Below are positions 22,544 to 32,135 of a stretch of DNA of 64,000 nt, one piece after another (positions within the stretch are counted from its first letter, which is position 1; each line of letters opens with the position of its first letter). The position numbers were made by a program, and so were the translations under genes. Origin of the DNA: Cucumis sativus. Lineage: Eukaryota > Streptophyta > Magnoliopsida > Cucurbitales > Cucurbitaceae. The stretch lies in assembly GCF_000004075.3 (NCBI RefSeq), contig NC_026661.2:682001-746000 (forward strand), in the 5' to 3' direction. The notes beneath the pieces were generated by a model. That model had not been told where the DNA came from. It did no database searches and saw only the letters and a list, made by a program, of their open reading frames with translations.

Positions 22544-22855
22544 GTGCAGCCCGACTTCAACTCTTCTCCTTTCTCAGTCGCCTTCGCGTCTCCTTCACAG
22601 TCGCCGACTCTTCAGCCCTTCGTGGTGGTTAGTTCATGTGCGGCGTGCAAGATTCTGCGCCGGAGATGCGCTGAGAAATGCGTATTGGCGTCCTATTTTC
22701 CTCTTTCTCAGCCTCTCAAGTTCCCCATTGCTCACTGTATCTTCGGCGCTAGCAACATCATTATACTGCTTTGGTACTTTCTCTTCTACAATAAACTGCT
22801 TTGGTACTTTCTATTCTACAATTGCTTCAAGTTCCCCATTGCTCACTTAGATTTT
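22544..22855 (+). pseudogene. LOB-domain (LBD/ASL) gene fragment, truncated
   Basis: The frame starting at 22544 contains SSCAACKILRRRCAEKC (from 22631), the LOB-domain C block with exact CX2CX6CX3C spacing. YFPLSQPLKFPIAHCIFGASNII follows, the start of the GAS block. After 22760 the similarity ends: the Leu-zipper-like part of the LOB domain is missing and replaced by duplications. One is a 30-base unit (ACTGCTTTGGTACTTTCT at 22765 and 22795); another repeats TCAAGTTCCCCATTGCTCACT (22716 and 22827). LBD proteins are plant-specific transcription factors of organ boundaries. This piece cannot make a full domain and is best seen as a captured or decayed 5' exon. It ends about 240 bases before the CAP-H2 start codon. 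Confidence 0.75.
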
Positions 22856-23096
22856 ACATTTTTAACTAGTCAAGATTCTTTTTTTGCAATTACGCAGAAA
22901 TTTTTGTACGTGGTTGTAGCACTTTTTAAAGATTTAAAGCATTCATTGAGCACAAAAAATAATGTATCTAAGGTTCGTGCACTAACTTAACATGATCTCA
23001 AGGAAAAGGAAATGGGGTTAATTATATCTAGGTGTGATAATGGAGTTAAAAGTTTTTTTTTTTGGAGTTAAATGGGTTTCAATTTTGAATCTCAAG

Positions 23097-26000
23097 ATGA
23101 CTACCGACTGCACTGGAGATGCTGCTTTTGACATGCTGCAACCGGAGCGTGACCTTCGCTTGAATTGGGAAGTCGATCTCGCCCAGAACCTTGAGCGATA
23201 TCTCTTGCAGATTTGCTCCGGTGAGTTTCAGTCCGACGAAGACGAGAACCACACTGTCAATTTTGCTGAAGGTGAGGTTTCTTTTACGGTGTTTTGAATT
23301 GTGAAAAAAATTGAATATTTCTGATTGAGTAATGCATTTTGGGTTTTTTTTTTGTCGGGTGTAGCTGCTCTGCTTCTCCAGGGCTCGATTCAGGTTTACA
23401 GTCGGAAGGTTGAATACCTTTACTCGTTAGTTTTGCGAGCATTGGAGTTCCTTTCTGAAAGAAGGTCTGATTATTTTATTTATTTATTTATTCTTTAATA
23501 AATATTTTCATAAGCTTTTATTTGAACAGACAGCAACATCACTTAGAAGGGAACTCAATAGAGGCTGAACAAAATGGTTCTCATAAAATTGACGAGGGCG
23601 AGAACGATCTATATTGGGTTTCAGAGGATGTGCCAGGTAGCTTATCTATTTTATGTCATAGTGAAACTTGTGAAGTATTTAAGTTAAATAACATTTAGAT
23701 TTATGATTCAAATTTTGCAGTTGATCCAAAGAATACCCTGGACAGTACCAAGGAAGATGTTTGGTTGAATCAAACGGTAAAACCTCCTGCAAATTTAATC
23801 GTTCTTGAAGGTGATTGCTTGGATTCATCTGATAATGGAGAACTAGATTCATACTTGGTAATTGGTTGCTATGATTAATTATTTTTTTTTGTTTCTTTTA
23901 CCTTTTATATCATTTGACAGTCAATAATAATTTCTTTTAATTATGCAGTTGGCCACCGCTAGTAATATTTTCCAAGATTTTATACTTTTAGATTCGTCTG
24001 ATGTTAAAACATTCGAAGATTTTATGAATGAGAACAATAAGTTTGGAAAAAGTCATAATAGTGCACGTAGGGGCAGCTCGACCCGCAGGAGTTGTCAGTC
24101 TCAATCAACTATGCAAAGATCATCTTTTGGCAAGACTCAGGTTGGTGATCATGCTGCTGCTCAATCACCACTTGTCAGCGGTAGCTTCGTACATGATCCT
24201 CTTGGAAATTCTGAATCAGACGACTCAAATGGTTGTGAAGATGATGATGATTTTTGGAAGCCTTTGAATCCTCATGAACCAGGAAATTTGAAAATAAAAC
24301 CATTTAGAAAAGGTTGTTTGCCCACTTCAATTTACATTCATTTCCTTTCAATTTTTGTTTAAAAGTAAACTCTTTTTTAATTATTATTTTGAATGTTCTC
24401 TCTCTTCTTGCATGTCAGTTAAAGCTTTTAAAAAGAACTATAAGAAATCTGGTAAGCATGAGTTTCTAATAGCTTTGTTTCCAATGGCGAAACTACATGG
24501 CCCCGTTAGTCAAGAGTTTGCACAGATTTGGGAAGAGCAGAACCAGGGATTCGAAGCTCATAAAGAATCCAAATCTGTTTTATTATATGAGAAGGTACAG
24601 TTTTGTGTATGTTTTTACTAATAAAATGTTTCTTCCAGTTGACAGACTAACTATTGTGACTACAGTTGCGAAATTCACTTATCAATGAAGGTCATAAAAG
24701 TTGTGATTCCCTTTCTGATATGGAAGATGACAATATCGATAATGGTTTTGAAGACGCAATGCCTGATGTCAATCATCCAGATATTGGTGACCCCAACGAT
24801 CATTTTATGGATGAGGCTATGTGTTTTGGGAATGAAAAGGTTGAGTAAACTGTGCGACACATTCTTATTGTAGGCTAATTTTTCTTTTGAATTACTATTG
24901 ATTGTTAAGTCGTGGGTTTTATGCAGCATGATGTTGCGGCTCATTTTGATAATGGTGAAGCATATGAACCTGAATTTCCAGATTCTCGTTCAAGTCTAGA
25001 AGATCTTTGTCGCTCTCATCTTGTAAGTGATATCTGTGGACTTATCACTTGACTTTACCTATTTGCAATCTGTCTGGCTCTTAATTTTTTAAGGAAAATT
25101 ATTTTAAATGTCATAACTGTTGAAAGTATTACAAATGTAACAAAGTTTCAGAATCTATCAATGATAGACAGCCCATTTTTTTAATTATTTGTTTGTATTG
25201 TTAATTTTTTTTGCATACATTCTCATTTACTGATGAATGGAAAAATAATCTGTTCCTATCATCCTGAGAATATACGGGGCTCTCGGTACTTGTGTTTGAA
25301 AAAATGCATGGCACATGATGAGGTTATGCAGACTTGTGCACTTAAATATCCTTCAAAATTAATACATTATGTCCATGATTTTAGTTGATAGATTTGCAGG
25401 AGCTTTTGGAAATTATAAGAATAAAACTGCAAAACCTGGAACATGACATCCACAGATGCAAATCATGCCTAGTTTTTTGTTCTTTTGTTCTTTTTATCAT
25501 ATTTACAATGGTAGATGGTCACCTACAATTTTTTCTTTAAAGGATGCCCTCCTTGCAAGCATTGCTGAGAGTGAGAAGCAGACAGAAATGGCCACTCGAG
25601 TCTCTACATGGAAACAAAATATTGAACACAATTTGGAAGATCAAGTAATTCCATTTAATGTTATTATACCCCAGTTTCACTTTTGTTGTCTGTATGGTAT
25701 GACCGATGGTTATTTATTTATTTTTTCTGGGTTTGAGAAGTTTTTTTTTATTTTTTTTGTGATAGGACAAACACCCGCCGTTTGATATTCATGAATACGG
25801 TCAAGCAATTCTTGAAGAATTATCTAGTGATGCTGACAGAGGAGGTCTCGTGCCTTTCTCTAATGTTGTTGAAAGGCAGGAAAAGTACAATGTGGCACGA
25901 AGTTTTTCCGCTCTACTTCAGTTGGTAATGTACTGAACTACATTATAAAAGTACCGAGATTGGTGAAATTTAGGGACTGAAAGCTTGTGATTTGTATGCA

Positions 26001-26252
26001 AATAATTTCTTAAAGTTTATTTTTTATGGATGAAAATTGGAATTGACAAGTCATTTTCAGGTGAACAACGGAGATGTGGAGCTGGAAAAGAATGGGGTTG
26101 ATGGGGAGTCAATTTGCTATACTAATGTTAATCCATTCTACATTAGGCTTGTTCGCCACAAGAAACAGGTTTCAAGAGAAAGGTTTCTGTCCCCATGTAA
26201 AACTAATACTGTCAAAGAATCTAGTGTGAGAGACAAGAAAGGACGAAAGTAG
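23097..26252 (+). CDS. CAPH2: Condensin-II complex subunit H2 (CAP-H2, kleisin)
   Basis: Eleven exons join in frame: 23097-23271, 23365-23464, 23530-23636, 23721-23857, 23949-24312, 24419-24594, 24666-24839, 24927-25022, 25543-25644, 25766-25924 and 26061-26252. They give 593 residues. The N-terminus is the family signature: [19 protein letters not shown], then [13 protein letters not shown] and [13 protein letters not shown]. The middle is acidic and Ser-rich ([22 protein letters not shown]). The C-terminal part has [41 protein letters not shown] and NPFYIRL, ending in a basic tail. CAP-H2 is the kleisin that bridges SMC2 and SMC4 in condensin II, which compacts chromosomes and shapes interphase nuclear organisation. 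All splice sites are GT-AG. The start was chosen at MTTDCTGD; an upstream ATG at 23034 adds unrelated residues. Intron 8 (520 bases) is the longest. It is somewhat shorter than relatives as I recall them (about 650-700 residues), mainly in the linker. Confidence 0.92.
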
Positions 26253-27289
26253 GGAGACAAAGATCTTGATTTGTTGAACCAGTTGATTAACATTCTACTG
26301 GACGACAATCTAATGTACAGTTGAGTATTTGTATATATAGTAAAGCAATTCAACACAGGTTGTTGTGGCGTTGAGCATCAACCTTTTGTTGGGGACATAT
26401 TTCTGCTTCCCTCGTTTAGATTACTTTATTTGATGTAATTTTCAATGGCGGGGCTCGGGAGAAGTATATATTTCCACTTCTGTTTTTATTCCTACTACTT
26501 CACCACTTTATTATTCTCTCCCCCAAAATTAACACTCATTTCATCAATTCATGAACAAACTTGTTAGGTCCTCTTTCACCACCTTAAGAACATATTTTCT
26601 CATCATACTCACTAACTCCCACTTTTCTTTATAGACTTGAAAACAATTAGATAGAGTATCCCATAGTCTTACAAAAAATTTACTAATTATTTGACACACC
26701 CTTTATTTTGTGAACACCATGTAGTACTTGAATGTTATTTTTGTTCCTGGATTCCATACTAGAAAAGTTATCATTGGCTCACACCAACAAAATAGTTTAA
26801 ATTACTTGGATGAGCAAATTTTACTGAAGGAAACCACGAGATATGGGTCTAGAAAAACAGTTACCGATGATGTTCCTCTATGCATATTGTTCCATGAACT
26901 CATCATTGAACTTTTTAAAACTTGCCATGATCGCTGGCATCTCCTCCTCATCATTGAACTCTTTCTTTGTTTTGTTTGCATTTTTCTTTCTAGGTTTTGT
27001 TTGTTTGGTCATATATTGTACTTATCTGCTTTAGATTCAATCCAAGCTTTGATATGATTGATGCATGGAACTTATCCATTTTGAGTATTTCTATTATACC
27101 TTGTTTTGTTTCTGGTTGATCCTTAGTCTTTGCTTGAGTGAGATTCTTTAAAGAAAAATACAACGTTTATATATGTTTATGAATCATTCAAGGTGTTACT
27201 ATATATGTTTAGGAGCGTAAGTAGTTCAGTTTAGTATGTTTTATCTCGCACGTATCTCACACCATCTCACACATTTCAAACATTCATTA

Positions 27290-27640
27290 TGAGTTTCAAA
27301 ATCACATTGTTATTCCTTCCAAGTCATTTAGAGTGATTATGTGCATGTTTCCTAAGTTTATTAGGTCATTATGTTATATCTTGCAATATCATATTTCAAA
27401 CTTTCACTCTAAGTTTCAAAATAAAATTCCTACCCCTTCCAAGCCATTTAGAGTTATTCTATGCATGTTTTGTAAGATTATTAGGCCATTATGTTATATC
27501 TTGCAGCATCTCGCATCTATCTTGTACGTTTCAAACTTTGACTACTAGTTTCAAAATCAAATTGCTACCTCTCTTAAGCCATTTAGAGTGATTTTATGTA
27601 TGTATAGTAAGTTTATTAGGCCTTCTATGCATGTTTAATA
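27290..27640 (+). repeat. Diverged tandem repeat, unit 120-135 bases, three copies
   Basis: AGTTTCAAAAT(C/A) followed by CC(T/A)TTCCAAG(C/T)CATTTAGAGT and a 'TAAGTTTATTAGG' segment starts near 27293, 27413 and 27548. A partial fourth piece (TTTCAAGCCATTTAGA) is near 28150. Confidence 0.7.
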
Positions 27641-27741
27641 AGTTTATGATGCAATTATATTTCATTTGTTCCTTTTTGTGGTCTGGAATGGTGTTGCCCA
27701 TTGGTAAATATATCAATTGCTGTCCTTAGGTCACTTTATAG

Positions 27742-27918
27742 CAAAATGCAAACAAACATGAGCATGAAGGGAAACTATCAACAAGATCAAAATCAGTGCA
27801 TAAGCTTTCTAAAAATTATGGTTCTAAAACTGCTACGAAAGAAGCGTCTAATGAGTCTGCAACAAATGATGAAAAGTGCCATACAGATTGTGATGCTCGT
27901 GAAAACCATCAAATGAAG
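27742..27918 (+). other. Orphan exon-like open segment, 59 codons
   Basis: An acceptor-like TTTATAG precedes 27742 and a donor AAG|GTAAC follows 27918. Between them is an open, 177-base phase-0 segment reading QNANKHEHEGKLSTRSKSV, then a hydrophilic stretch (KNYGSKTATKEASNESATND, ending ENHQMK). The composition is protein-like (Lys, Ser, Glu, Asn rich) rather than typical of random AT-rich DNA. I do not recognise it and found no partner exons nearby. It may be an exon left from a lost gene or a chance open segment. Confidence 0.35.
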
Positions 27919-28089
27919 GTAACATCTTGCAACCTAATTGAAAATTTTAACTCCAAATCCATTTTTGTTTCTTTGCAATATAGTAATAGTTTATTAACCA
28001 ATGCATCTGTCACTACACTGTACAGCTAAATTCACTTTTACAAATCTACGTGGTTGTTTAACAGTGTTAGTTACGTCTATAGATAGAGT

Positions 28090-28141
28090 GATGTCAGATG
28101 ATATATAATTAAATTCGCCTTCACTCGCTAGCTTAAACTTA
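28090..28141 (+). mobile_element. TRIM LTR fragment
   Basis: AGATGATATATAATTAAATTCGCC, CACTCGCTAGCTTAAACTT matches the 5' half of the terminal segment seen at 3065 and 3264, then breaks off. Confidence 0.45.
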
Positions 28142-28851
28142 TTATCACTTTCAAGCCATTTAGAAAGTTAAATTTTAAATTTTATTCTCACTAAATAACA
28201 TAATGTTTCATCTCAAAACTAATTGACAACGAAAAAACTAGCCCACATACATCTTCTATCATGAGATCCCTTGATTTCCCTCAAATCCTTCCCATTCCTT
28301 TGCCACAATCAAAAATTTTCTAAACCAATTAAGGGAATCAAGACGATATATACTGGGGATTTGGTGGGCACATAAAAGTTGAAACAAGACAACAAATATT
28401 TGAAGACTAACAATTGGGAGATGATTGTTTCTCTTTTCCTCATTCAGTGAATTCACATTAAAAAGACAAATATAGTTCAAGACGTATACCACCAATTATA
28501 GTATCATCCACAAAAGTTGAGGTATCAGTTTCTCTTTAACATGTTCTAAGGTACAAAAACTGATATGCCAATCTATTTCTCAGGTGAACAATGGGGTTAG
28601 TGCTTCCATTTTTCTTTGAAAAAGACAGGACAATATAACATTATTTACCACAATCATTCCCTTAACTGATAAGTATTTGGAAGACAAAACCATGTGCACA
28701 AGCATTCATCTTTTGCTAGGCCCCATTCAAAGATTTCTAGCCATTGGTTTCACAGCCCTTTTAACGTTAACCCTCTATATATATACATATACATATTAGT
28801 TGTTCACAAACAACACAAAAATCTTCTCATTCCATTCACTTTTTTTAATCA

Positions 28852-29124
28852 ATGGGACTTCGTCGTCTTCTAAGACGGTCTTCCATGAACGGAAACCAGA
28901 GAGTTTCAATGGTTCCTAAGGGCTATTGTGCAGTCTATGTTGGTGAGAATCAAAAGAAACGGTTCGTGATTCCGATTACTTACTTGAATCAACCATGTTT
29001 TCAAGACTTGCTCAATCAAACTACTGAAGAATTTGAATATTATCATCCAATGGGCGGTCTTACATTCCACTGTAGCGATGATATCTTTGCTGATTTGATC
29101 TCTCACTTGAATGAACAACTATGA
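28852..29124 (+). CDS. SAUR family auxin-responsive protein (GYC type)
   Basis: A 90-residue, intronless protein starts MGLRRLLRRSSMNGNQRVSM, then has [42 protein letters not shown] and LTFHC, and ends LNEQL. Its closest relative in the window is the interrupted copy at 21899, with which it shares the MGLR start, an E/Q-Q-L end and about 450 bases of upstream sequence. A six-residue insert after LLRRSS distinguishes it. TATATATA lies about 70 bases upstream of the ATG, inside a CTCTATATATATACATAT stretch. The core is complete, so it is probably functional. Confidence 0.94.
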   Translation: MGLRRLLRRSSMNGNQRVSMVPKGYCAVYVGENQKKRFVIPITYLNQPCFQDLLNQTTEEFEYYHPMGGLTFHCSDDIFADLISHLNEQL

Positions 29125-31853
29125 GTGATAATACCAACATATTTATGGAGTACAGTTTTGATCTTGGAAAATAGGCATGAGATATTTCATTGTAAATTCC
29201 ATTAATCTTTGAAATCTTTTTTTCTTTTTTATGGGAGTGAAAAAGAACTGATCTCCCTGCCTTAGGAAATTGCTAACGGATATAACTTTATGGAAAATGA
29301 AGAGCTTCTTTCTTGAGTTACTAAAATCTTCATTACTCAGCTGATTTTATGTATGGTTGTAGTTTTAATGAGCAAACTCGAAGTCAGTTTAGAATGACCG
29401 TTTTAAGCACTTTGAAATATCCCAAACTAGCTTTAGCATATCTATGGTTTTCTTATGGAAATCTAATGCTATTTCATATCTGATAAAAATTAGTGAATAC
29501 GACTCTCTTATACCTGATATTAAGAATGAAACTGTAACAAGAAAATGAATTAGTTCAAAGATCTCGAAAACTCACCATCCATCAAAGAATTGAATGGAGT
29601 TCTTTGACACCCCAACCATAATCTTCTTTATTACTCAAAAAGTTGGAGTTGTAAACTCCATCCAAGGAGTTGATGAGCCTCACGACTATAGAACATAAAG
29701 TTTAAACGTTATTAACTCTTTATAGATCCACAACTTCACTACTCTCTCGATTTCATTATTTCACTCATTTTCCCAAACATCCTCTAACTTTGTAATTGTT
29801 GAAACAAAAGTTGCTTCAAATGAACAAGAAAGCGGAATGGCAAATCCCTTTTGCTGTCACTCTCCAATATAAACTGTTAAGTAATCCTTTTTACTTTTTA
29901 GTGAAAGCTTATATGCCTTTTTAGTGAATTATTGAGTTTGCAAATGCTGAAATGTATGCTAACGACATGATCGGTTATTCCTCACAAAACTTCCTGATAG
30001 AAAAATATGATTTGCTGAAACATTATGTGCCATTGATTATCAACTTTTTTCCCTTTTTGCATTTCATTGAGCAAATAAATAAGAAGTACCATAAGTCTTC
30101 AGCTTTCCCTATGCTACATTCAAAATGAACTACGCAGAAAATGGTTTTGCCTTCACATAGCTGCTGCAGGTAAATACAATATTTTAGTGATGGTAGTTGA
30201 TTGAAATATTTCAATAATTCAATTCTTTGAAAGAAAAAGTCACTTATGAGAATTGAATTGCTACAAGAAACCTCTTCTCAGCGAGATGAATGGATCAAAT
30301 TCACAAAAACTAATTTCATTGATGTATTAATCTTTGAAAAATGTAATATATAAATATATCTTATTAGTTTTTGAATCAAAATTTAATTTTGTAGCAACAT
30401 TTAACATTTTCACTCACGTCTGGGTTTACAAATTTTCACGAAATCCAATAAGTAATTATCAATAGAAAATGAGGAAATGCTTTGAAGACTAGACTTCTTG
30501 CTTTTGTACCATAATAAAATTTCTCTAACATTACTCGTGGCGCATGGACAACTTATGTACCAAATTCAACTTAATCTTTCTAATACTTGTGAAGAATGGT
30601 CCATAGCCATTGGATCTACGTGTGCGGCGTTACTAGCAAGTCAAGCTCGAGACTAATTTACCTTAGCTTCTAAGGATATAGATCTCCAATCTTTGCCTCT
30701 CAGCACAACTATGAGCATGACCATTGGCTTTCTGATATAGTTTCTTTAACCAAAATATTTACAAAGGAAGAAGCACAAGAAGTAGAAAACAAGGAATACA
30801 ATAAAATACAGGAATATATATATATATAATACATGTATACCGAAAGGATCGTCAACTAGAACATGTCCTTAGGCTGGACGGATATAAAAAGCTATCTCTG
30901 TTTGCCATTCATCTTTACATGCTGTATGGGTTTGCTTTTACTATGCAAGCCAATTATACATTGGATGCTACTTCTTCCTTCAAGAAAGAAAGTTTTCTTT
31001 TAAAGAAATCATAACATTCACTTTAAAGTATGAGCTACCACTTTATTGCGCATAGCTGGTTCTCACACGAATGACACTGGCGATTTAAAACAGTAGATAC
31101 ACGAGATTGAGCGTAAACTGAAGGCGTAGATTTCATGTCATGTAAAAAACCTATTTGCTTTTTCATATTTGGAGACACTCATACCTCTTGTTCCCCGACT
31201 GATAAAATGCTGAAAGATGCTGCAGAAGTAAAGGAAAAGGACAGGATTGCAGTTTTGAGGTTTGAACATAACATGAGTTTTATAATACATGAACATTAAT
31301 GGAATTTTCATGTCATTTTTATCTCTTTTTGGTAAGAACCCGAGCTTTAGTTGAGAAACGAATGAAAGGTTGACAACAACATACAGAAAAACAAGCCTAA
31401 CAAAAGAAGAAAGCAAGAACTAACTACAGAAAAAGACGTACTCCAATCCTACAAAATCAAACCAAGATCATAATTATGAAAGAAAAAAGAATTTTCATTC
31501 ACATCCAAATGTGTCCTCCATTAGCAACAATTCTTCTTTCCAAGTTCCCATAAAGCTCATAGGCCAAAGTTTTGGAAGATAGTAGACTATTATATTCACT
31601 TAGAAGCTATTTTATGTCACTTCTGTTCGTAGATATGATATTATGGTAATGACTTTTTACTTTTATATAGATCGTAAACAAAGAAATATGTCCAATGACA
31701 TAAGAAATATACATTAAGATAAGGTACTTCTACATCCAATTTCATAGCTTTGTCAATTCAAAAAATGGCAATCAAGTCAGGTGGTGTTAGCAAGAATCTA
31801 AGGAGATGGCCGCCGGTCGACCTTTAATCAAGGCCAAAAATAGTGTTTTCAAT
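29125..31853. other. Intergenic spacer
   Basis: Apart from the 3' hairpin block of the SAUR at 28852 (29232-29272), nothing coding or clearly repetitive was recognised. Confidence 0.45.
29232..29272 (+). terminator. Conserved SAUR 3' hairpin block, copy 7
   Basis: GGGAG (29233-29237) pairs perfectly with CTCCC (29253-29257), with a short CCT/AGG alternative. The block starts 108 bases after the stop. Confidence 0.45.
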
Positions 31854-32135
31854 CTAACTGTCTCTAGCCAAATGGCTGAAGAAAATCTCTTCTGTACAAG
31901 AGAAAGTAAGGCCACCCATTGGATGATCATATCCAAACTCCTCTTCAGCTTGACTCAACAAGTTATGGAATGAAGGATTGCCCAAATATGCAACAGGGAC
32001 CAAAAATCTCTTCTTTTCAGTCTCTCCAACATAGACAGCCAAGTGGCCTTTCGGCACGGCTGCAGTTCTCGACAACTGACGAATACGCCATGGGAAGTGC
32101 TTTGGAATTGCAATTCTTGGCAAAGGGATGCCCAT
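31854..32135 (-). CDS. SAUR family auxin-responsive protein (GHLAVYVGE type)
   Basis: A 93-residue, intronless protein starts [18 protein letters not shown], continues [49 protein letters not shown] and ends FFSHLARDS. It is the only SAUR on the minus strand. The open frame runs on upstream to 32357, but those 74 codons are 5' leader: they contain the TATA region (about 32224-32233) and do not resemble the family. The C-terminal [16 protein letters not shown] differs from the usual LT..L end. It is an ordinary member of the large SAUR clade with MG(I/F)..P starts. Confidence 0.93.
   Translation of the reverse strand: MGIPLPRIAIPKHFPWRIRQLSRTAAVPKGHLAVYVGETEKKRFLVPVAYLGNPSFHNLLSQAEEEFGYDHPMGGLTFSCTEEIFFSHLARDS

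Larger units (their letters stand above)
26253..28851. other. Intergenic spacer with tandem repeat and an exon-like segment
   Basis: It includes the CAP-H2 3' end, a tandem repeat at 27290-27640, an orphan exon-like segment at 27742-27918, a TRIM LTR fragment near 28090-28141 and, from about 28430, the duplicated SAUR upstream region. TATATATA of the next SAUR is at 28775-28782. Confidence 0.5.

Noticed and set aside
22485-22850. 121-codon frame overlapping the LBD fragment
   Set aside because: Serine and Leu-rich shadow of the LOB-domain frame with no domain of its own.
25399-25497. Possible extra exon in CAP-H2 intron 8 (acceptor TTTGCAG before GAGCTTTTGGAAAT)
   Set aside because: Exons 8 and 9 already join in phase to the conserved family sequence; the segment has no family counterpart.
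26728-27057. 109-codon frame after CAP-H2
   Set aside because: No recognisable motif, and its hydrophobic Phe/Leu-rich end looks like AT-rich spacer.
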